Positions 32,960-40,033 of a stretch of 64,000 bases of DNA are shown here, piece after piece. Within the stretch, counting starts at the first letter, position 1. Every line of letters begins with the position of its first letter. Under the pieces are notes generated by a model. That model saw only the letters and a list, made by a program, of their open reading frames with translations. It searched no databases and was not told the origin of the DNA. Origin of the DNA: Streptomyces alanosinicus (lineage in GTDB: Bacteria; Actinomycetota; Actinomycetes; Streptomycetales; Streptomycetaceae); contig NZ_BMVG01000007.1 of assembly GCF_014650595.1 (NCBI RefSeq), forward strand, positions 301,509 through 365,508, given 5' to 3'. The position numbers were made by a program, and so were the translations under genes.

Positions 32960-33531
32960 TGTTCGAACGCTTCACCAAGGATGCGCGCGAGGTCGTGCAG
33001 GGCGCGGTAATGGACTGCCGACGCGCCGGGGTCCGGACCGTCGACGCCGAGCATCTGCTGCTCGCCCTTCTGGAGCACGAGGGCGGCCGCGCCTCCTTCG
33101 CCCTGGCCGCGCTCGGGCTCGCGGAGCACCGGGAGTCGGTGCGGCGGGCGTTGTCCCGGGCGCGGCGGCAGGCCGGGCTGACCCGGGCCGAGACGGACGC
33201 GCTGGCGGGCCTGGGTATCGATGTGCCGGAGATCGTGGCGCGGGTGGAGGAGGCGCACGGCGTCGGAGCGATGTCCGGTGAGCGGAAGGACGGAATCCGG
33301 CGGTCGGGTCGCCGGCCGAGCTTCGGCCAGGGTGCGAAGGACGTGCTGGAGAAGTCCCTGCGGGTCGCCCTCGCCCAGCGCGACCGGCATATCGGCGACG
33401 AGCATCTGCTGCTGGCGCTCACCGTGCTGCCAGGCGTGCCGGCCGAGGCGCTCGCCGACCATGGGGTGACGTACGAGTCGGTGACGCGGGTGCTGTACGC
33501 AGACGCCGGGGAGGACCGGAAGGCCGGTTGA
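32959..33531 (+). CDS. Stand-alone Clp N-terminal (double ClpN) domain protein
   Basis: 190-residue protein with two Clp_N repeats and no ATPase: FERFTKDAREVVQGAVMDCR ... VDAEHLLLALLEHEGG (about 1-75) and SFGQGAKDVLEKSLRVALAQ ... IGDEHLLLALTVLPGV (about 115-185), joined by a charged linker. In ClpC this domain receives substrates and adaptors; a stand-alone copy could act as a competitor or adaptor. Coupled to the HTH gene by TGATG. The stop codon lies in a 16-bp-period tandem duplication. Confidence 0.85.
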   Translation: MFERFTKDAREVVQGAVMDCRRAGVRTVDAEHLLLALLEHEGGRASFALAALGLAEHRESVRRALSRARRQAGLTRAETDALAGLGIDVPEIVARVEEAHGVGAMSGERKDGIRRSGRRPSFGQGAKDVLEKSLRVALAQRDRHIGDEHLLLALTVLPGVPAEALADHGVTYESVTRVLYADAGEDRKAG

Positions 33532-33548
33532 CTGGAAGGCCGGTTGAC
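33518..33548. repeat. Tandem duplication across the Clp-N stop codon
   Basis: The 15-mer GGAAGGCCGGTTGAC occurs at 33518 and 33534 (period 16). The first copy contains the TGA stop. Confidence 0.8.
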
Positions 33549-33590
33549 CGGCAGCCCGGCAAGCATCCAGACGGACCGGCGTTGTGCGGG

Positions 33591-33658
33591 CGACGCTGTC
33601 GTACGGCCGACGCTGTCGTACGGGCGACGCTGTCGTACGGTCAGCGCCGTCGTACGGG
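33591..33658. repeat. Four tandem 17-bp repeats in an intergenic region
   Basis: CGACGCTGTCGTACGG plus one variable base at 33591, 33608 and 33625, and a divergent fourth unit at 33642. They lie in the 365-bp gap between the Clp-N gene and the convergent PadR gene. The rest of that gap is C-rich and holds no gene. Confidence 0.9.
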
Positions 33659-33896
33659 CGATGCCCGACCGGCGCCGCCAGGCCGACGGCCAATCGCCAC
33701 CGCCCCACCGCCCCGCCGCTCCCGCCCACCCGACCTCCGCCACCTCCTTGCCCGGCCTTCGGTGCCGGGAGGTCGGATCCCGGCGCACCCTCGGCACCGA
33801 TCGTCCGTCCCCCCCGCCCACACCTCTCCAGCCGGGCCCCGGCCTCGGCCCCGGCCCGGGCTCCGAGCCTCCGGCCGGACCCGGCCGGAGGCTCGG

Positions 33897-34973
33897 TCAG
33901 ACCTTCGGGGAGCGCAGGAGGGCGCCGATATGGGCCGCTGCCGTCGACAGATGGCGGCGGGTGTCGCGGAGCTGGTCCTGGGTGACTCCGTGGTCGCGGG
34001 CCGCGTCGCGGATGTCGTCGCGGAAGCGGTCCAGGAGGCGGTCCAGGTCCCGGCTCGGGTCGCCGGTGAAGTCCTCGTGCGCCCAGGAGGGTTCGTACTC
34101 GGCCGGGAAGTCCTCGGCGGGGGAGACGTAGTGCGGGGCCGTGGCCGGGGCGGGGGCGGCGGCCGTGGGCGGGGCGGTGGGCTCGGCGGCTCGCTCGGGG
34201 GCCGGCTCCTCCGGAGTGCGGGTGGAGCTCCAGGTCCTGCCGAAGTCGCCCAGCTCCCTGGCCAGCTCGGACAGGCCCTCGCGGACGCCCGTGGGCCAGT
34301 CGCCCTGCGTGAAGTGGTCCTGGACGCGGTCCTGGACCTGACGGGCGATGCGCTGCATCTCCTCCTGTGCCTGGGCCCGCGCCCGCGCCTGCGCCTCCTG
34401 GGCCTGATGGCGGGCCCGCTGGGCCTCCTCGCGGGCCCGGCGGCTCTCGTCCTTGGCGCGGCGGGCCTGTTCCTTCCACTCCTGCTTGACCCGGCGCATC
34501 TCCTCCTTGGCGGCCCGCCAGGACTCCTTGTCCGTGAAGTCGCCGTACTCCCCGGCGGGGCCCGCCGCGCCGGTCCTGGTGCTCCGGCGGGCCTCGGAGG
34601 CCGCCTCGCGCATCTCCCGGCGCAGATCGCCGGCCGCGCCGCGCACATCGGCCCTGATCTCGGCGGCCAGTTCCGCGACCGACTCGCGGATCTCCAGCTC
34701 CAGATCGGCCAACTCGCCACTGCGATCGGCCAGTTCGGCCCGGCCCGCGTCCGTGATGGCGTACACCTTGCGGCCGCCCTCCGTGGTGTGCGTGACCAGG
34801 CCCTCCGCCTCCAGCTTGGCCAGACGGGGGTAGACCGTGCCCGCCGAGGGGGCGTACAGCCCCTGGAAGCGTTCCTCAAGGAGCCTGATCACCTCGTAGC
34901 CATGGCGCGGGGCCTCGTCGAGCAGCTTGAGCAGATACAGGCGGAGGCGCCCGTGGGCGAAGACGGGGGGCAT
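33897..34973 (-). CDS. PadR-family regulator with long coiled-coil extension
   Basis: 358-residue protein. Residues 1-90 form a PadR winged HTH (LRLYLLKLLDEAPRHGYEVI, APSAGTVYPRLAKLEAEGLV, GGRKVYAITDAG). Residues about 90-225 are highly charged and helical (WRAAKEEMRRVKQEWKEQAR), a probable coiled coil; then an Ala/Pro-rich linker and a helical C-terminus (DLDRLLDRFRDDIRDAARD). Much longer than ordinary PadR proteins. It follows the DUF4097 gene by one base (TGA-C-ATG), so they are cotranscribed, and a CGATATATCG operator lies before the operon. Confidence 0.88.
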   Translation of the reverse strand: MPPVFAHGRLRLYLLKLLDEAPRHGYEVIRLLEERFQGLYAPSAGTVYPRLAKLEAEGLVTHTTEGGRKVYAITDAGRAELADRSGELADLELEIRESVAELAAEIRADVRGAAGDLRREMREAASEARRSTRTGAAGPAGEYGDFTDKESWRAAKEEMRRVKQEWKEQARRAKDESRRAREEAQRARHQAQEAQARARAQAQEEMQRIARQVQDRVQDHFTQGDWPTGVREGLSELARELGDFGRTWSSTRTPEEPAPERAAEPTAPPTAAAPAPATAPHYVSPAEDFPAEYEPSWAHEDFTGDPSRDLDRLLDRFRDDIRDAARDHGVTQDQLRDTRRHLSTAAAHIGALLRSPKV

Positions 34974-34974
34974 G

Positions 34975-36105
34975 TCAGAGCACCTTCTTTTCGGTCGTAC
35001 CGTCGGCCGGGGCGTCGGTGGTGTCGGAGGTGCCGGCGCCCTGGTCGGAGACGGAATTGTCTCCCGGGGCGGCCGGTGCGTCGGCCGCGGGGGCGGTGCC
35101 GGGAGCCTGCGGGGGCGCGGAGGCCTCGAAGGAGGAGCCAGAAGAGCCAGAAGAGCCAGAAGGGCCAGAAGGGCCAGAAGAGCCAGAAGGGCCAGAAGGG
35201 CCGGAAGAGCCGGAGGTGCCGGAGGTGCCGGAGGGGTCGGTGGATGCTGCGGGGGAGGGCGCGGAGGGCTTGGTGTCCCAGGGGGTGTCCGGCTCGTCCT
35301 CGCGCGGTGGGCGGCGCAGCAGGGCGATCGAGCCGGAGACCGTGGTGGCGCGGAGCCGGCCCGTGCCCGCGCCGAGCCGGCCGGTGATCTTGTGGGCGCC
35401 CCACTGGCCGTGCACCCGCAGGCCGTCGAAGGCGTTGGAGATCGTGCCGCTCGCGGTGTTCGCCTCCACCTCGGCGTCCGCCGGGTGGGGCAGGCGGATG
35501 GCGATCTCGCCGGAGACGCTGGTGAGGCCGACCTCGGTGGGGCCGTCCGGGTCCAGGTCCACGATCATGGAGCCGCTGACGGAGTCGGCGCGGACGGAGC
35601 GGCCGGAGCCCTCCACCACCGTCAGGTCGCCCGAGACCGACTTGAACCGCAGGTCGCCGGTGACCGCCTGGGCCTCCACGTTTCCCGACACGGTGTCCGC
35701 GGTGACCGGGCCCGAGACACCGACCAGGGTGGTGTCGCCGGTCACGCCCTTGATCACCGCGGGGCCGTCGATGCCGGAGACGACCGCGGTGGCGCCGACC
35801 ACGCCCACCTCCACGCGGGTGTCGGCCGGGACCGCCAGGGAGACGACGGCGCTGCGCTGCCAGCCCTTGCGGTCGAGCCACTTGAGGAAGCCCTTCCAGG
35901 GCAGGTCGTCGTAGGCCACGGTGAGGGTGTCGCCGTTCTGGGTGACCATCAGGGGCGGGCCTTGGATCTCCGTGACTTCGAGGCGGGCGGAACCTTCGTC
36001 CGTGCCCACCACGTTGACCGTTCCGTTGACGATGCGGACCTGGAGGTCGCTCACACGGGTGTCGAAGGTCAGTTTCTGGGGCTCGGTGACGGACCACTCG
36101 GACAT
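34975..36105 (-). CDS. DUF4097 beta-strand-repeat protein with Gly/Ser/Pro tail
   Basis: 376-residue protein. Residues about 1-255 are repeated short beta strands in the DUF4097 pattern (VSGDLTVVEGSGRSVRADSV, VSGEIAIRLPHPADAEVEAN), expected to form a beta-solenoid. From about 285 a low-complexity tail of Ser-Gly-Pro triplets encoded by 9-bp repeats (35140-35240), then an acidic Ala/Pro/Asp end. No signal peptide is visible. The ATG at 36105 has GAGGAG before it; a longer frame from 36165 is not preferred. Cotranscribed with the PadR gene. Confidence 0.82.
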   Translation of the reverse strand: MSEWSVTEPQKLTFDTRVSDLQVRIVNGTVNVVGTDEGSARLEVTEIQGPPLMVTQNGDTLTVAYDDLPWKGFLKWLDRKGWQRSAVVSLAVPADTRVEVGVVGATAVVSGIDGPAVIKGVTGDTTLVGVSGPVTADTVSGNVEAQAVTGDLRFKSVSGDLTVVEGSGRSVRADSVSGSMIVDLDPDGPTEVGLTSVSGEIAIRLPHPADAEVEANTASGTISNAFDGLRVHGQWGAHKITGRLGAGTGRLRATTVSGSIALLRRPPREDEPDTPWDTKPSAPSPAASTDPSGTSGTSGSSGPSGPSGSSGPSGPSGSSGSSGSSFEASAPPQAPGTAPAADAPAAPGDNSVSDQGAGTSDTTDAPADGTTEKKVL

Positions 36106-36162
36106 GGGGACTCCTCGGCCAGGCGCACGATCGGGACACGTCATATCGCGTCCTCCGAGAAA

Positions 36163-36176
36163 CACGATATATCGTG
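36163..36176. promoter_or_regulatory. PadR-type operator upstream of the DUF4097-padR operon
   Basis: Perfect 14-bp palindrome CACGATATATCGTG, 58 bp before the DUF4097 start, in an otherwise GC-rich promoter. CGATATATCG cores are typical of actinobacterial PadR autoregulation. Confidence 0.65.
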
Positions 36177-36283
36177 GCCTCCGGAAGTCAAGCCGCCTTT
36201 TCGTGTGAACAAGCCGCCCCTTCGTGTACAGAGGGACACGGCCTACCCTGGGGTGATAGATCCGTCCCCATCAGGAGTGAGCG

Positions 36284-36463
36284 TTGTACTTCACCGACCG
36301 TGGCATCGAGGAACTGGAGAAGCGGCGCGGCGAGGAGGAGGTCACCTTCGAGTGGCTCGCCGAGCAGCTGCGGACGTTCGTCGATCTCAATCCGGACTTC
36401 GAGGTGCCGGTGGAGCGGCTGGCGACCTGGCTGGCGCGGCTGGACGACGAGGACGACGAGTAG
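36284..36463 (+). CDS. DUF6104 family small acidic protein
   Basis: 59-residue protein beginning at TTG 36284: LYFTDRGIEELEKRRGEEEV, then TFEWLAEQLRTFVDLNPDFE and an acidic end LARLDDEDDE. AGGAG lies six bases upstream, which supports the TTG (family members normally begin Met-Tyr-Phe-Thr-Asp). It is conserved in Streptomyces with unknown function. It precedes the conflict-type gene cluster but no coupling is evident. Confidence 0.85.
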   Translation: MYFTDRGIEELEKRRGEEEVTFEWLAEQLRTFVDLNPDFEVPVERLATWLARLDDEDDE

Positions 36464-36592
36464 GCCGGGCGCGCAGTGACGAGTGGGCCGGGCGCATGGT
36501 CCCGGAACCGGCGTGGGTATTAGCCTCGTCATGTGCAAGTGGGCGCCGTCCAGGGCCGGTTGACCTGGCGGCTCGGCTCTACGGGGGGCGTA

Positions 36593-36949
36593 ATGAGTCA
36601 TATCCAGGACATCGAGATGCCGGACGGCACGGTGGTCACCGCCCGGATCGGCGCGGGGATGGCCTACGACGACCAGGAGGACGTCGGCTTCACCGAGGCC
36701 GCCGTGGCCAAGGTCGAACAGCTCCAGGAACTGATCAGGGCCGTCGGCGGCACCGTCCTCGACGCCGCCCGCGCGGCCAGGCCGCACGAGGCGTCGATCA
36801 GCTTCGGCGTGGAACTGACCGCCAAGGAGGGCCTGGCCGTCGCCGTGCTCGCGCGCGGGGAGGCCAAGGCGTCCCTGGAGGTCACCCTCACCTGGCAGTT
36901 CGACCGGGGTACCGCGGGGGAGGGCGAGGGGAGAGCGGACGGCGCATGA
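36593..36949 (+). CDS. Trypco1-domain (CU044_2847 family) protein
   Basis: 118-residue protein of the trypsin-co-occurring domain 1 family: VVTARIGAGMAYDDQEDVGF, LQELIRAVGGTVLDAARAAR, EASISFGVELTAKEGLAVAV. These small beta-alpha proteins are found beside trypsin-like or VMAP proteins in the NTP-dependent conflict systems described by the Aravind group, where they are thought to transmit or receive the signal. GGGGGGCG precedes the ATG at 36593; a longer frame from 36533 is less likely. It overlaps the next gene by ATGA. Confidence 0.85.
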   Translation: MSHIQDIEMPDGTVVTARIGAGMAYDDQEDVGFTEAAVAKVEQLQELIRAVGGTVLDAARAARPHEASISFGVELTAKEGLAVAVLARGEAKASLEVTLTWQFDRGTAGEGEGRADGA

Positions 36950-38895
36950 GCGAGCGCGATGACCGTCTCTTCGACCTCGTCCGGGCCGCCACCGTCCATC
37001 TGCTTCCCGCCGGAGGGAAAGACGGCCCCTTATGGGGCAGCGGCTTCTTCGTGGCGCCCGGCTGGGTGCTCACCGCCGCCCATGTGCTGCGCCCGCACCT
37101 CGCGGCGGACCACACCACCGCCCTGCGGGTGCGCGGCGAGGGCGTCGACGCCGAGGCCCGTCTCGCGCGGTGGCTGCTCACCGACCCGCGCAACCCGACG
37201 GTGCCGCTGGCCGAGGACCTGGCCCTGGTCCGGCTGACCGACGAGCACCCGCACGAATGCGTGTGGCTCACCGACCGGGCCGCCCGCCACTCCGGCGCCC
37301 TCAAGGCCTGCGGCTACTACCCCGGCCCGCCCGAGGCCCGCTTCCGCATCGTGGACGCCGAGATCAACGGCCACGAGGACACGTACGGGCTCATCATCAA
37401 GCCCGACATCGACTTCCCGAGCGGTATGTCGGGCGGCCCGCTGCTCGACCCCGGCACGGGGGCCGTCGTCGGGCTGATCAAGTCCCGGCGCAAGGAGAAG
37501 GACGGCGGCAAGGGGGTGGCGATCGCCGCGCTGCGCCGGTTCGGGGAGATGTACCGCGAGGTCATGACCGCCCACGACCGCTGGCACGGCGAGGAACCCG
37601 TCTCGGAGACCGGGGACAACTGGATCGACCTCCAGTGCGGCCCGGCGGCCGACCCGGGCGCGCTCTGGACGCCCCGCGACCGCCGCACGGCCTTCGCCCT
37701 GCTCGCCGCGCTGCCGCAGCCGCCCGACGAGCCCACCGTCAAGCTGATCGCCAAGGAGGCCCGCAGCGGCAACCAGTGGCCCGGCGGCACACCCGAACTG
37801 CGCACCTGGCGCGACGGCCACGGTCTGCTCTACGAAGGCACCACCCCGCTCGACCCGCTCGCCTTCCTGCGCTACCTCGGACTCGTCGAGGCCCACACCC
37901 GCGCCCGGAACGCCGCCACCCCTCTGCTCACCGGCTGGATCCGGGAGCGCCTGCGCCGCGACACCCGCCGCTATCTGCACGCCTACGCCCGCGACATCAC
38001 CCTTCCCGACGAACTGAAGCCGCCCCCGCAGGACCACGGCCCCGAGCGCGTCGTGATCTCCTACCCCGGCCCGGGCGAGGGCCCCGTCGTGGCCCTGCTG
38101 CTCGATCCGGTGATCGGCGCACAGCCCGTCCGGTTCTTCTGGCAGATCTGGTACGACGACGGGGACGGCCTGCCCGAGGTGCACGACACGGACTCCTCGG
38201 TGCACGGATACCGGCCCGACGAACTCGTCCAGGCACTCCGTGTCCCGCTGGGCGGACTGCTGGAGTCCAAGGACCGCGAGGGCAACCCCGTACCCCTCGA
38301 AGTCGCGCTGCCCGCCGAGCACCTGGACACCGCCGTGCACCGCTGGCGGTTCGCGGACATCGCCGCGCTGTACGACCCCGGGCACCTCGGCGCGCGCCGT
38401 CGGCTGGTGCTGCGCGCCCTGGAGCGCCGGGGAGATCCGGACAGCCTCTGGCACGAGCGCTGGCAGGAGATGGCGGCCGGGCGCCGCTTCCAGGGCTGGC
38501 GGATGCCTCCGTCCGGCGCCGTGGACCCGTCCGGCTACCGCGCCGCCGGACGCGACCGCATCCCCGTGATGTGCCGCCCGGCCGGACAGGGGCCCGGGCG
38601 GGTCGCCATGACGCACGCACTGCACAGCGGGCATGCCGTCGCCCTGTGGCACATCGGCCCGCACCCCGAGCGCGGCGCCTGCCTGCCGGAGTGCGACACA
38701 CTGCACGCGCGCGTGGAGAAGTTCCTCGAAACGCTCGGCTCGCTGGCCGAACTCCCCGACCGGCTGCGGCTCGTCCGCCAGGACATCAGCGAACAGCACC
38801 CCGAGAGCACCTGGGCCGAACCGCTCGCGCTGCTCTACGACGACCCGCGCCGGCCCCTGCCGGGCGAGGAGACCGACCCGGTGGACGCACCGTGA
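36946..38895 (+). CDS. Trypsin-like protease with C-terminal VMAP region
   Basis: 649-residue protein. The N-terminal trypsin fold (about 1-205) has the triad His46 in GWVLTAAHV, Asp91 in AEDLALVRL and Ser162 in GMSGGPLL. The middle (about 235-310) includes a small helical segment (TAFALLAALPQPPDEPTVKL) resembling effector-associated domains. The C-terminal half (about 380-640; VVISYPGPGEGPVVALLLD, WRFADIAALYD) is VMAP-C-like. In vWA-MoxR-VMAP systems the VMAP protein is the platform, and the fused protease is a predicted effector. No signal peptide, so cytoplasmic. Coupled to the Trypco1 gene by ATGA. Confidence 0.85.
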   Translation: MSERDDRLFDLVRAATVHLLPAGGKDGPLWGSGFFVAPGWVLTAAHVLRPHLAADHTTALRVRGEGVDAEARLARWLLTDPRNPTVPLAEDLALVRLTDEHPHECVWLTDRAARHSGALKACGYYPGPPEARFRIVDAEINGHEDTYGLIIKPDIDFPSGMSGGPLLDPGTGAVVGLIKSRRKEKDGGKGVAIAALRRFGEMYREVMTAHDRWHGEEPVSETGDNWIDLQCGPAADPGALWTPRDRRTAFALLAALPQPPDEPTVKLIAKEARSGNQWPGGTPELRTWRDGHGLLYEGTTPLDPLAFLRYLGLVEAHTRARNAATPLLTGWIRERLRRDTRRYLHAYARDITLPDELKPPPQDHGPERVVISYPGPGEGPVVALLLDPVIGAQPVRFFWQIWYDDGDGLPEVHDTDSSVHGYRPDELVQALRVPLGGLLESKDREGNPVPLEVALPAEHLDTAVHRWRFADIAALYDPGHLGARRRLVLRALERRGDPDSLWHERWQEMAAGRRFQGWRMPPSGAVDPSGYRAAGRDRIPVMCRPAGQGPGRVAMTHALHSGHAVALWHIGPHPERGACLPECDTLHARVEKFLETLGSLAELPDRLRLVRQDISEQHPESTWAEPLALLYDDPRRPLPGEETDPVDAP

Positions 38896-39035
38896 GCACC
38901 CCCGAAGGCTGGCCGAAATCTCCCGTGTACCACGGCTGCTGCGGGTATGTTTCCAGGGGCCCATTGCGGGCGCACGACGCCCCCGTCAGTCACGACGTGC
39001 TCTACCACCGACCGTCGACGAGGAGCGCGGCATGA
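38892..39035 (+). CDS. Candidate 47-residue coupled small ORF between protease-VMAP and MoxR genes
   Basis: The frame starts with a GTG that overlaps the protease stop (GTGA) and ends with a TGA that overlaps the MoxR start (ATGA), filling the 136-bp gap exactly. The peptide (VSTPEGWPKSPVYHGCCGYV...) has a Cys-Cys pair and no recognised domain. About 80 percent of third codon positions are G or C, below neighbouring genes, so it may be chance or a coupling device rather than a functional protein. Confidence 0.3.
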   Translation: MSTPEGWPKSPVYHGCCGYVSRGPLRAHDAPVSHDVLYHRPSTRSAA

Positions 39036-40030
39036 GCGAGTGGTTCATCTACCAGGGCATCGGGCAGCCGGATCCGGCCAGGATCGACGCGCTGCCGCAG
39101 CCGCCGCCCTGGCGGAAGTTCGACGCCCCGACCGTCGACTACGACATCCCGGAGCTCGACTCCGTCACCCACCGCAGACTCGGCGAGCGCACCGTCCCGC
39201 TGCCCGTGCAGGATCCCGACGCCCTCGAACTCGTCAACGCGGCCCTGTATCTGCGGCGCCCCCTGCTCGTCACCGGCGAGCCCGGCGTCGGCAAGTCCAC
39301 CCTCGCCCACTCCGTCGCCTACGAACTCGGCCTCGGCCGCGTCCTGGAGTGGCCGGTCGTCAGCCGCAGCGAACTGCGCGACGGCCTCTACACCTACGAC
39401 GCCATCGGCCGCCTCCAGGACGCCCAGCTCCCCGGCGAAGCCGCCGCCCAGGACATCGGCCGCTACATCAAGCTCGGTCCGCTCGGCACCGCGCTGCTCG
39501 CCGCCGACAAGCCCCGGGTGCTGCTCATCGACGAGCTGGACAAGAGCGACATCGACCTGCCGAACGACCTGCTCAACGTCCTGGAGGAGGGCCGCTTCGC
39601 CATCCCCGAGCTGGAGCGCATCGCCGACCGCACCCCCGAGGTGCGGGTCCTCACGGACGACGGCCGGCGGGTCACCGTGACGGGCGGCCAAGTCCGCTGC
39701 CGGGCCTTCCCGTTCGTCGTCATGACCAGCAACCGCGAGCGCGAGTTCCCCGCCGCCCTGCTGCGCCGCTGCATCCCGCTCGACCTCAAGGCCCCGCGCG
39801 ACGGGCGCCTCGCCGCCCTCGTCCAGGCCCATTTCGGCCAGGGCTCCTACGACGCCAACCACGACCTCGTCGAACGGTTCACCCAGGCCGGGGCGGACGG
39901 CGCGCTGCGCCCCACCGACCAGCTCCTCAACGCCATCTTCCTCGCCCAGCACGCCGCCCGCGAGGCCGGTCAGCGCCGCGAGGAGATCTCGGAGCTGCTG
40001 ATGCAGCCCCTCGACAGAGGACCGCGCTAG
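39032..40030 (+). CDS. MoxR-type AAA+ ATPase
   Basis: 332-residue AAA+ ATPase. Walker A GEPGVGKST (82-90), Walker B RVLLIDELDKSDIDLPNDLL, sensor-1 FPFVVMTSNREREFPAALLRR. MoxR ATPases work as chaperone-like partners of von Willebrand A-domain proteins; the vWA-type partner is the next gene, 3 bp downstream. In the vWA-MoxR-VMAP systems this pair is the NTP-dependent module that gates the VMAP-linked effector. GAGGAG precedes the ATG at 39032. Confidence 0.9.
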   Translation: MSEWFIYQGIGQPDPARIDALPQPPPWRKFDAPTVDYDIPELDSVTHRRLGERTVPLPVQDPDALELVNAALYLRRPLLVTGEPGVGKSTLAHSVAYELGLGRVLEWPVVSRSELRDGLYTYDAIGRLQDAQLPGEAAAQDIGRYIKLGPLGTALLAADKPRVLLIDELDKSDIDLPNDLLNVLEEGRFAIPELERIADRTPEVRVLTDDGRRVTVTGGQVRCRAFPFVVMTSNREREFPAALLRRCIPLDLKAPRDGRLAALVQAHFGQGSYDANHDLVERFTQAGADGALRPTDQLLNAIFLAQHAAREAGQRREEISELLMQPLDRGPR

Positions 40031-40033
40031 CCC

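Noticed and set aside
33591..33658. CRISPR array or regulatory iteron
   Set aside because: The 17-bp units are directly abutting with no spacers and no replication gene nearby; it is a simple tandem repeat.
35140..35240. CRISPR-like periodic repeats
   Set aside because: These are 9-bp codon repeats encoding the Ser-Gly-Pro tail of the DUF4097 protein, in frame throughout; there are no unique spacers.
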